Assembly (NCBI GenBank): GCA_004553715.1
Contig: SFKP01000030.1
Span: 1-9,438 of the forward strand
Reading direction: 5' to 3'
DNA length: 9,438 bases
Source of the DNA: Clostridiales bacterium
Lineage (GTDB): Bacteria > Bacillota > Clostridia > TANB77 > CAG-508
Shown in pieces: positions 1 through 6,449 of this stretch (position 1 is the stretch's first letter; every line of letters starts with the position of its first letter). The translations under genes were made by a program, and so were the position numbers. The notes below the pieces were generated by a model. The model was not told where the DNA came from. It worked only from the letters and a program-made list of their open reading frames with translations, and searched no databases.

Positions 1-42
1 TTAATATAGAGTTTTATTATTAATCTAATACTTAAAAGCTAG

Positions 43-75
43 TAGGCATATGCATTATATTAATGTATGTGCCTA
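43..75 (+). repeat. Leader stem-loop upstream of the T4P locus
   Basis: Bases 43-55 pair with 63-75, giving 13 base pairs around a 7-base loop. Two of the pairs (49 with 69, 52 with 66) are G-U wobbles that form only in + strand RNA, which favours a transcribed structure on this strand. It ends 9 bases before the ribosome site of the first gene and is followed by AAAATT, not a T run, so it is not a standard intrinsic terminator. It may be a leader or mRNA-stability element. I recognise no known family. Confidence 0.5.
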
Positions 76-99
76 AAATTCCATAAAGGAAAGATGAAA

Positions 100-837
100 A
101 TGCCACAAATTATTTTTTATATCATTGTATATATAATTGGAGTATTAATTGGAAGTTTCCTTACACTTGCAATATATCGTATACCAAAAAAGGAAAATAT
201 AACTCATACAAGGTCATATTGTCCGCATTGTAATCACAGGTTAAATTTTTTAGATTTAATACCTATTATTAGTTATATCATATTAAAAGGAAAGTGCAGA
301 TATTGCAACGAAAAGATAGGTTCTAGATATATTAAAATAGAATTATTATCAGGATTACTTTATACACTAACAATTTATTCTTTTAAATTAAATTTATACA
401 CACTAACAATTTCACAATTGATATTTTTAATATTTGTATCTATATATTATACAGTTATTATGATTTTAGCAGGCATTGAGAAAGAAACAAAAAAAATTTC
501 AAAAAGTGTTTTATGCTTTGGCATTGTGATTCAAATAATATATATGACATATCTATATATATTAGATATAAGTATTTATAGATATATTATATATTTAGTT
601 GCTGTACTTTTACTAATATTAATTTCAAAAAAAGAGAGTACGCCTTTGATGTTTGCTATTGCAATATTTTCTTTAATTTTAGTAAATAATAGTATTGGCC
701 TTATAATATCTGCAATATTATCTATTATAAATATAATTATATATTATTTATTTACAAGTAATAAACATATGCATCCAGTATTTAATATATGCATAACTAA
801 TGTAATTATATTAATTATGACAAATTTAATATCTTAA
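100..837 (+). CDS. pilD: Prepilin-peptidase (A24)-family membrane protein with degenerate catalytic sites
   Basis: This is a PilD-type protein of the inner membrane. The family cleaves class III pilin leaders and N-methylates the mature N-terminus. I chose ATG 100 because AAAGGA at 85-90 lies 9 bases upstream; ATG 67 sits inside a stem-loop with no ribosome site, and ATG 94 is too close. The product is 245 residues. The first membrane helix (about 3-25) leads into the N-terminal family domain, with two CxxC pairs (41/44 and 66/69) in the usual zinc-binding arrangement. The rest is strongly hydrophobic with several helices. The expected catalytic Asp after the second helix block aligns with Glu127 (GIEKETKKIS). 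The GxGD motif is absent; the aligned stretch is SKKEST, with Glu179 in the Asp place. The family assignment is firm, but peptidase activity is doubtful. The stop codon overlaps the next gene's ribosome site. Confidence 0.82.
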   Translation: MPQIIFYIIVYIIGVLIGSFLTLAIYRIPKKENITHTRSYCPHCNHRLNFLDLIPIISYIILKGKCRYCNEKIGSRYIKIELLSGLLYTLTIYSFKLNLYTLTISQLIFLIFVSIYYTVIMILAGIEKETKKISKSVLCFGIVIQIIYMTYLYILDISIYRYIIYLVAVLLLILISKKESTPLMFAIAIFSLILVNNSIGLIISAILSIINIIIYYLFTSNKHMHPVFNICITNVIILIMTNLIS

Positions 838-841
838 GGAG
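836..841 (+). promoter_or_regulatory. Ribosome site of the pilin-like gene
   Basis: AAGGAG lies 8 bases before ATG 850 and overlaps the TAA stop of the peptidase-like gene (835-837). The overlap suggests translational coupling of the two genes. Confidence 0.75.
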
Positions 842-849
842 AAGATATA

Positions 850-1293
850 ATGAAAATAAATTTTAGAAATGAACGAGGAATAACAACAGTAGATGCTTTA
901 ATAGCTATTATATTGTTGACTTTATTTGTAGGACTAATTGCAACACTGTCATATAATGTGCTAGCAATATCTACCAATGCAAAGCGAAATGCGATGGCAA
1001 ATAATTATATTGTAGATTTTTATGAATATGTAGATAAATTAAAATTTGAAGATGTAACCGAAGAGACACTTTTGAAATATATAAATGAAAATGAAGATAC
1101 ATTGATAACGGCAACAAATTCAAATGAAATAAATAATTTGACATCACCATATAAGTTAAAAATAAATGTAGAAAACTATATGCCATCAGGACAAACTGTA
1201 GACAATTTAGTAAAGATAGTTTCAGTTTCATTAAATTATAAAACTGGTAAAAAAGATAACACTATAGATATACAAAGAATAAAATCAAAATAA
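850..1293 (+). CDS. Type IV pilin-like (minor pilin) protein
   Basis: This 147-residue protein has a class III prepilin leader. The 10-residue charged leader ends in Arg-Gly, with predicted cleavage after Gly10, followed by ITTVDALIA and a hydrophobic helix to about residue 39. The rest is a polar domain with no cysteines. The mature +5 residue is Asp15 rather than the near-universal Glu, which in pilins aids methylation and subunit register. The short size, lack of a disulfide loop and place next to the assembly genes suggest a minor pilin or pseudopilin (PilV/PilI-like) rather than the main fibre subunit; this is inference. No other pilin gene is in the window. Confidence 0.75.
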   Translation: MKINFRNERGITTVDALIAIILLTLFVGLIATLSYNVLAISTNAKRNAMANNYIVDFYEYVDKLKFEDVTEETLLKYINENEDTLITATNSNEINNLTSPYKLKINVENYMPSGQTVDNLVKIVSVSLNYKTGKKDNTIDIQRIKSK

Positions 1294-1315
1294 AAAATAT
1301 GAGAGGTGGGGAAAT

Positions 1316-2410
1316 ATGGCAAGAGGACCTATTGGTATAGAGCTTGTAAAAAGAGGAATTATTACTCAAAGAGATATTGATAAAGCACTAGAGTATCAGA
1401 AAAAAAATCCTGAAAAAAAGATTATAGAAATCTTAAGTATTTTAAATTTGTGTGATGAATATACCTTAATTAAAGCTTTAGGAGATATATTAGATGAAGA
1501 AGCAATCATTCTTACGCAAAATGATATTCAAATAGATATGTTACAATATATTTCATTAGACATTGCTAAAAAATATAAAGCAATTCCTTTTAAAATAATG
1601 GGTAATAAAATAAAAGTGTGTTTTGCAGACACATTAAATAAAGAAGCGATAGATACTGTAAAATTGATACTTTTAAATAAAGGGTTAGTAATGGAAAAAT
1701 GTATTACTTTTGAGAAAAATATTGATGCGATATTAATTGCTTTATCGGAAAATGCATCAGAAAAAATTGATCAAGGAACTGATACCACAACTCTTGTAGA
1801 TAGTATTATAAAAACAGCAATGGCAAAAAGGGCGAGTGATATTCATATAGAACCATTGGAAGATAGTATAAGAGTAAGATATAGAATAGATGGTGAACTT
1901 ATAACACAGGCAGATATAAAAAAAGAAAAACAGAACCAAATAATAGGTAGGCTAAAAGCTATATCTAATATGTTTCAAGAGAGACAGGATTCTCAAGATG
2001 GTAGAATAGTTTTATATCCAGATTATAATATTCGTGTATCTTCACAAAAAAATATTTATGGAGAAAAGTTTGTTTTAAGACTTTTGAAGAAAAATTCAAC
2101 TATAAAAGGACTAAAAGAGCTAGGGTTTAATAAATCAGATGAAGAAATAAGAAAAAGCTTTAATAAGAGAAATTCTATAACAATAATGGCAGCACCTACT
2201 GGTGAAGGAAAAACAACAACTTTATATAGTATAATAGATTATTTAAATAAACCACAAATTAATATTACAACTATTGAAGATCCAGTAGAAATAAGAATAC
2301 CGGGATTAAACCAAATTGAGATAAACGAAAAATTAAGATTTGCAGATGCTCTAAGAACAGTTCTAAGACAAGATCCTGATATAATTTTACTTCGGAGAGA
2401 TAAGAGATAA
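1316..2410 (+). CDS. pilB: PilB extension ATPase, N-terminal part (frame-shifted gene)
   Basis: This is the first part of the cytoplasmic GspE/PilB hexameric ATPase that drives pilus extension. A strong ribosome site (AGGTGGGG, 1304-1311) precedes ATG 1316. Residues 1 to about 70 resemble the MshEN/GspE N-terminal domain: a GxxLVxxGII...ALxxQ pattern at about 7-28, then a weaker second copy. The RLG of the c-di-GMP-binding form is PIG here. The ATPase core follows, with the SDIHIEP segment, Walker A APTGEGKTTT (Lys299) and the IEDPVE Asp box. After DPDIILL (through base 2392) the frame goes wrong and stops at 2410, inside Walker B. Skipping one base restores GEIRDKETAEIAMQAGQTGH. The joined protein would be 539 residues, close to the usual 550-570. 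As written, this product lacks a complete Walker B and His box and should be inactive. Confidence 0.85.
   Translation: MARGPIGIELVKRGIITQRDIDKALEYQKKNPEKKIIEILSILNLCDEYTLIKALGDILDEEAIILTQNDIQIDMLQYISLDIAKKYKAIPFKIMGNKIKVCFADTLNKEAIDTVKLILLNKGLVMEKCITFEKNIDAILIALSENASEKIDQGTDTTTLVDSIIKTAMAKRASDIHIEPLEDSIRVRYRIDGELITQADIKKEKQNQIIGRLKAISNMFQERQDSQDGRIVLYPDYNIRVSSQKNIYGEKFVLRLLKKNSTIKGLKELGFNKSDEEIRKSFNKRNSITIMAAPTGEGKTTTLYSIIDYLNKPQINITTIEDPVEIRIPGLNQIEINEKLRFADALRTVLRQDPDIILLRRDKR
2387..2399 (+). other. Single-base frameshift site within the pilB Walker B motif
   Basis: The original frame reads TTA CTT CGG AGA and ends at TAA 2408-2410. Dropping one base at 2391-2393 (a T or the C) gives Leu-Leu-Gly-Glu-Ile-Arg-Asp in the downstream frame, matching the family consensus on both sides. 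The site is not a homopolymer. It is either a real mutation, an assembly or read error, or a +1 recoding site. The CTT plus CGG context, with CGG expected to be a rare Arg codon in such an A+T-rich genome, is loosely like known +1 shift sites, but I see no stimulatory Shine-Dalgarno just upstream. Confidence 0.9.
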
Positions 2411-2429
2411 AGAAACAGCAGAAATTGCT

Positions 2430-2936
2430 ATGCAAGCCGGACAGACTGGACATTACGTATTATCTACAATTCATACAATAGATTGTATTGAAGTTATAAC
2501 AAGACTAAAGAAAATGGGAATATCAAGTTATGATATTGCAAGTACTCTAGTTACAGTAGTATCTCAAAGATTAATAAGAAAAATATGCCCAAAATGTGCA
2601 ATAAAACGTGAATTTACAGACAAAGAAATCGATATTATTAAAAAAATAGGAGACAAATATGGATGCGAATTTGATTTAAAAGATAAATTCACATATACAG
2701 CAAAAGGATGTAATTTTTGCAATGGAACAGGATATTATGAAAGAATTGGTATGTTTGAGGTATTAGAAATAAATGATGAATTAAAAGAATTGATAATGAC
2801 TAATGGTACAGTAATGGAAATAAGAGATGCGGCATTAAGAAGTGGATATAAGCCATTAATTGTAGATGGAATTCACAAAGTAGTAGATGGAATAACTACA
2901 TTAGAAGAATTAAATAAAAAAATAATTATATTCTAG
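2430..2936 (+). CDS. pilB: PilB extension ATPase, C-terminal part (frame-shifted gene)
   Basis: This is the second part of pilB; homology actually begins at base 2394 with GEIRDKETAEIA. The first ATG in the frame is 2430, but it has no ribosome site and lies within the conserved MQAGQTGH segment, so independent initiation is unlikely. It carries the His box (STIHT), the VVSQRLIRKICPKC segment and a four-cysteine zinc site typical of GspE/PilB: CPKC (424/427 in joined numbering) and CNFC (465/468), then GTGYYERIGMFEVL. The end is complete at TAG 2934-2936. Because sequence past the shift is fully conserved in the family, either the shift is very recent, it is a sequencing artefact, or the two frames are joined by recoding. 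Confidence 0.85.
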   Translation: MQAGQTGHYVLSTIHTIDCIEVITRLKKMGISSYDIASTLVTVVSQRLIRKICPKCAIKREFTDKEIDIIKKIGDKYGCEFDLKDKFTYTAKGCNFCNGTGYYERIGMFEVLEINDELKELIMTNGTVMEIRDAALRSGYKPLIVDGIHKVVDGITTLEELNKKIIIF

Positions 2937-2958
2937 TATATAAAATTGGAGGAAATAT

Positions 2959-4059
2959 ATGAATATTAACAAAATCCTAGAAATGGCAATTCAAAAAGAT
3001 GCTTCAGATGTTCATTTGGTATGTGGTAGAAAACCAACACTTAGAATTGCAAGAGATTTAATACAAATAGAAGAGATGGAACAACTCAAAGAAAGTGATA
3101 TGTATGAAATATATGATTATTTCGTAAGAGGTAATGTTGAAAAAGATGCAACTTTTCAAGAGGAAAAAAGGTTAGATTTATCATTTGTTTATGAAGAAAC
3201 AAGATTAAGAGTAAATATTTCAATTGCAGATGATATTCCAATATTTACATTAAGATTAATAAAAAATACATTGCCAAATTTTTCAGAGTTAGGTATCCCA
3301 GATGTTGTAAGAAGAATGATTTATCAACCACAAGGAGTTATACTAGTTACAGGTAAAACAAACTCAGGAAAAACAACAACATTAAATGCATTAATCAATG
3401 ATGTAAATAAAACAACAAATAAAAAAATATTGACATTAGAAAAACCTGTAGAATTTAAGCATACATCAGATAAATCTTTGATTATTCAAAAAGAAGTAGG
3501 AAGAGGACGAGATGTATTAAACTTTAGAGATGGTGTTAAAAATTCCCTACGAGAAGATTGTGATATTCTAGTTATTGGAGAGATTAGAGACAAAGAAACA
3601 ATGGAGGCAGCTATAGACATGGCAGAATCTGGACATTTAGTAATAGGTACATTACATACAAAATCATGTGCTGAGACAATAGATAGAATGATAAATTTCT
3701 ATGAAGTAAGAGATCAGGCAAGTATAAAATATTTGATTTCATCTATATTAAAATTAGTTGTATCACAAAGATTGATAAAAGGAACAGGTGAAGGATTGGT
3801 ATTACTTCCAGAAGTTATGGTGGTAGACAATGTAATCGCAGGTTGTATTAGAAAAGAAAAGTTTAGTGTATCAGAGCTAGAGGATGCAATTCAAAGTAGT
3901 GCAGATAAAGGAAATATTAGTTTAATAAATGCACTTGCAAATTTATATGTTGATAATAAAATCACATTAGAACAGGCAAAAGCACAAATAGAAGAGAAAA
4001 ACTATGAAGTTTTAAATAGGACTATAATGCAACTCAAAATGAAAAGGACTGAATATTAA
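2959..4059 (+). CDS. pilT: PilT-type twitching motility / pilus retraction ATPase
   Basis: This 366-residue protein matches the usual PilT length (about 345-370). PilT is a cytoplasmic hexameric ATPase that depolymerises pili for twitching and DNA uptake. A GGAGG site (2948-2952) precedes ATG 2959. In order: an N-terminal PAS-like domain with ASDVHLVCGRKPTLRI, Walker A GKTNSGKTTT (Lys138), the Asp box as LEKPVEF (usual IEDPIEF, so Asp is Lys but the first Glu is kept), QKEVGRG, Walker B DILVIGEIRD (Glu208) and His box GTLHT. The C-terminal AIRNLIRE retraction motif is weak, perhaps represented by VIAGCIRKEKF. It lacks the four-cysteine insert of PilB, which supports the retraction-type assignment. 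The frame is intact and follows pilB by 22 bases. Confidence 0.88.
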   Translation: MNINKILEMAIQKDASDVHLVCGRKPTLRIARDLIQIEEMEQLKESDMYEIYDYFVRGNVEKDATFQEEKRLDLSFVYEETRLRVNISIADDIPIFTLRLIKNTLPNFSELGIPDVVRRMIYQPQGVILVTGKTNSGKTTTLNALINDVNKTTNKKILTLEKPVEFKHTSDKSLIIQKEVGRGRDVLNFRDGVKNSLREDCDILVIGEIRDKETMEAAIDMAESGHLVIGTLHTKSCAETIDRMINFYEVRDQASIKYLISSILKLVVSQRLIKGTGEGLVLLPEVMVVDNVIAGCIRKEKFSVSELEDAIQSSADKGNISLINALANLYVDNKITLEQAKAQIEEKNYEVLNRTIMQLKMKRTEY

Positions 4060-4071
4060 GGAGGAATAGTA

Positions 4072-5418
4072 ATGCCTATATATATATATAAAGCAGTAAC
4101 TAGAAATGGGCAAGTAGTAAGAAACAGAGTAGAAGAAAGCAACAAATATATATTACTTAGAAGGCTGAAAAAGAACGATTTAACTCCTATTGCTGTTACT
4201 CAGATAAATGCGAAAATTAAAAATTCGAAGAAACAAAAAAGAAATATAGAGACAAATTCTAGTGTATTAAAATCTATAAGATATAATGAAATACAAAAAG
4301 AACTACAATCTAAAAACGGCAAATTCAAAAAAAGAATACATGATGCTATTTATAAAAACCAAAGAGTAACAAAAAAAGATATAGCAATATTTACTGAGAA
4401 TTTTTACTTACTAAAAAAAGCAAATTTTAATAACATACATGCACTTTCTACTTTAATAAATACAACAGAAAATATGACTTTAAAGAATATATTAGAGGAT
4501 ATTTTAATTGGTGTTGAAGCTGGAGAAAATATGTATACTACAATGGAATATTATGAAGGAGTTTTCCCACCAATATATATAAACATGATAAAAGTAGGAG
4601 AACTTTCAGGCTCACTTACAAATGCATTAGAGCAAGCTGTTAAATATTTAGATGATACAATGAGTTTAAACAGAAGAATTAAAAGTATATTGGTTCCGAA
4701 CCTAATACAATTTTTTGCTTTATTAATATTATTAGTAGTAGGAACAATAATTGCTGTACCAATGATGCAAAATGTTTTTGATTCAGTCGGAAGCACTGAT
4801 GAATTGCCTGCTATGACATTAGCATTTTCTCATTTTTTAGATATGTTAGTCAAGTATTGGTATATACCAGTAGGAATAATTGCAGTAATTTTTATAGCAA
4901 TATTTGCGTATATTCGTACACCAAAAGGGAAATATAACTTTCACTATTTTAAGTATAAAATGCCAGTTTTTGGCCCATTAATTTATGCGATAGAATTTTC
5001 AAGACTTATTCAGGCATTATTGCTAAATTTAAGAAATGGAATGAGAATACAAGAGGCACTAGAAACAAGTAAAAATATATCTAATAATTTAGTAATGCTT
5101 TCATTAATAGAGTCTGCTTTGAATAACATATTAATAGGTCAATCTTGGATAGAACCATTCGAAAAATCAGGATTATCTAGTCCAATGATTACAGAGATGC
5201 TTCATATTGGTATGCAGACAGATTTAACAGAGATTATGGAAAAATTATTAGAATATATGCAAATAGATATAGATACTATAATGGAAAGAATTATGAAAGT
5301 ATTACCGCAAATAATTTATGCAATAGTAGGTGTATTATTAATATTTGTAACAATAGTAGTATTAGTTCCATTAATTCAAATGTATACAGGAACATGGATG
5401 TTCTCAGCGTATTTATAA
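4072..5418 (+). CDS. pilC: PilC / GspF-type pilus platform protein
   Basis: This 448-residue inner-membrane platform protein is contacted by the pilus ATPases. AAGGAGG (4058-4064), overlapping the pilT stop, precedes ATG 4072. The N-terminus IYIYKAVTRNGQ is the classic PilC opening. Two T2SSF domains follow, each before a membrane segment: the first with GELSGSL at 176-182 and helices at about 208-229 and 264-283, the second ending in the helix at about 412-436. A Lys/Asn-rich linker at roughly 45-100 makes it longer than the usual 400 or so residues. The second GExSG-type motif is changed to GMQTDLTE. The gene appears intact and closes the T4P block. Confidence 0.9.
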   Translation: MPIYIYKAVTRNGQVVRNRVEESNKYILLRRLKKNDLTPIAVTQINAKIKNSKKQKRNIETNSSVLKSIRYNEIQKELQSKNGKFKKRIHDAIYKNQRVTKKDIAIFTENFYLLKKANFNNIHALSTLINTTENMTLKNILEDILIGVEAGENMYTTMEYYEGVFPPIYINMIKVGELSGSLTNALEQAVKYLDDTMSLNRRIKSILVPNLIQFFALLILLVVGTIIAVPMMQNVFDSVGSTDELPAMTLAFSHFLDMLVKYWYIPVGIIAVIFIAIFAYIRTPKGKYNFHYFKYKMPVFGPLIYAIEFSRLIQALLLNLRNGMRIQEALETSKNISNNLVMLSLIESALNNILIGQSWIEPFEKSGLSSPMITEMLHIGMQTDLTEIMEKLLEYMQIDIDTIMERIMKVLPQIIYAIVGVLLIFVTIVVLVPLIQMYTGTWMFSAYL

Positions 5419-5433
5419 GAAGGTAGCCTAATC

Positions 5434-5494
5434 TTGTTGTATAGGAAAAACTTTTGATATTTCAAGAAGAAATCTGATTTTTCCCCTACAATAA
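5434..5494 (+). repeat. Imperfect stem-loop between pilC and the ROK kinase gene
   Basis: Bases 5434-5441 pair with 5487-5494 (one G-U). After a 2x2 internal loop, 5444-5450 pair with 5478-5484, and inside that 5459-5463 pair with 5469-5473 around AAGAA. The structure fills most of the 94-base gap and ends 4 bases before the next ribosome site. No T run follows the 3' arm, so it is a poor intrinsic terminator. It could be a leader element, an RNA-processing site or a partial barrier separating expression of the pilus and kinase genes. Confidence 0.5.
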
Positions 5495-5498
5495 AAAT

Positions 5499-5504
5499 GG
5501 AGGG
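5499..5504 (+). promoter_or_regulatory. Ribosome site deciding a GTG start
   Basis: GGAGGG lies 8 bases before GTG 5513. The nearby ATG at 5505 is in another frame, so GTG is the supported start of the kinase gene. Confidence 0.75.
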
Positions 5505-5512
5505 ATGTTTTT

Positions 5513-6418
5513 GTGAAGATAGGAATAGATATTGGCGGAAGCCATGTCGGAGTGGGTTTAGTAGATAGAGCTGGCAAGATAATCTTGAAGAAAGAAAAAG
5601 ATTTAGTAGCTGCTTTACAAAAAAAAGATTATAATGAAATTCTAATAAACACCATAGTTAATTTAATAACAAACATTTTAGATGAAGGAAAAATTGACAT
5701 ATCACAAATAGAACTAATTGGGATAGCAGTTCCTGGTACTGTTTCAGATACAGAGATAATAAAAGCAGAAAATTTACATATTAGAAATTTTGATATTGTA
5801 TCAGAAATAAATAAATATTTTAATATCCCAATACAATTAAGAAATGATGCTAAATGTGCTGCTGTTGCAGAAAAAATGTATGGAAGTCTAGAAAAATATG
5901 AAGATGCTGTATTTTTGACTATTGGAACAGGTATTGGTGGAGCTGTATTTATGGGTGATAAATTATTAAAGCCAAAGCAATATGAAGGATTTGAAATAGG
6001 ACATATGATAATAAAAAAAGGCGGTATCAAGTGTAATTGCGGAAACTTAGGATGTTTCGAACGATATGCATCTATAAGAGTGCTTAAAGAGAAAATATCC
6101 AAATTATATAAAAAAGATATAAGTTCAATTGAATTAAAAGAAATTTTATTGAATATGTCAAAAAATGAAAAGGTGCAAAGAATAGTAGAAGAATATATTG
6201 ATAATTTAAGTATAGGTCTTGCTAACCTAATTAATATATTTGAACCGGAAGTGATATCTATTGGGGGAAGCTTTGTATATTATAAAGAGCAGTTAATAGA
6301 TATGATTACATTGAAAATAAAAAATGAAAATTTATTATTTAATGATAGAAGTATTCCTAAAATAGTGACAGCAAAACTAAAAAATGATGCAGGAATTGTG
6401 GGTTCAGTTGTGATATAG
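5513..6418 (+). CDS. ROK-family sugar kinase (glucokinase-like)
   Basis: This 301-residue cytoplasmic protein belongs to the ROK family, most members of which phosphorylate glucose, N-acetylmannosamine, N-acetylglucosamine or similar sugars with ATP. It starts at GTG with MKIGIDIGGS (the phosphate-binding motif, residues 6-10). RND at 110-112 supplies the catalytic Asp112. GTGIGGA at 138-144 is the second phosphate loop. His164 plus CNCGNLGC (Cys174, Cys176, Cys181) form the structural zinc site that defines ROK proteins. There is no N-terminal helix-turn-helix, so it is a kinase rather than a ROK repressor. The exact sugar cannot be read from the sequence. It is followed at 32 bases by the flippase gene, so it may supply activated sugars for an envelope polymer; that link is inference. 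Confidence 0.85.
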   Translation: MKIGIDIGGSHVGVGLVDRAGKIILKKEKDLVAALQKKDYNEILINTIVNLITNILDEGKIDISQIELIGIAVPGTVSDTEIIKAENLHIRNFDIVSEINKYFNIPIQLRNDAKCAAVAEKMYGSLEKYEDAVFLTIGTGIGGAVFMGDKLLKPKQYEGFEIGHMIIKKGGIKCNCGNLGCFERYASIRVLKEKISKLYKKDISSIELKEILLNMSKNEKVQRIVEEYIDNLSIGLANLINIFEPEVISIGGSFVYYKEQLIDMITLKIKNENLLFNDRSIPKIVTAKLKNDAGIVGSVVI

Positions 6419-6436
6419 GATAAAAATAAAAAAGAA

Positions 6437-6441
6437 GAGGA
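6437..6441 (+). promoter_or_regulatory. Ribosome site deciding a TTG start
   Basis: GAGGA lies 8 bases before TTG 6450. The N-terminus from there (MKEKSVKKNYFYNLIYQLL) is the typical charged-then-hydrophobic opening of Wzx-type flippases, supporting the TTG start. Confidence 0.65.
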
Positions 6442-6449
6442 CATAAAAT

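Noticed and set aside
67..99. Upstream ATG 67 and ATG 94 as starts of the peptidase-like gene
   Set aside because: ATG 67 lies in a hairpin with no ribosome site, and ATG 94 is only 3 bases from AAAGGA. ATG 100 has proper spacing and gives the usual short N-terminus before the first helix.
2430..2936. The pilB 3' part as an independent short gene
   Set aside because: There is no ribosome site before ATG 2430, and family homology begins upstream of it at 2394, so this is the broken end of pilB.
5629..6102. Long minus-strand frame (157 codons) inside the kinase gene
   Set aside because: It lies wholly within a well-supported ROK gene, has no recognisable motif, and reflects codon bias of the + strand gene. 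Other minus-strand frames in the window were dropped for the same reason.
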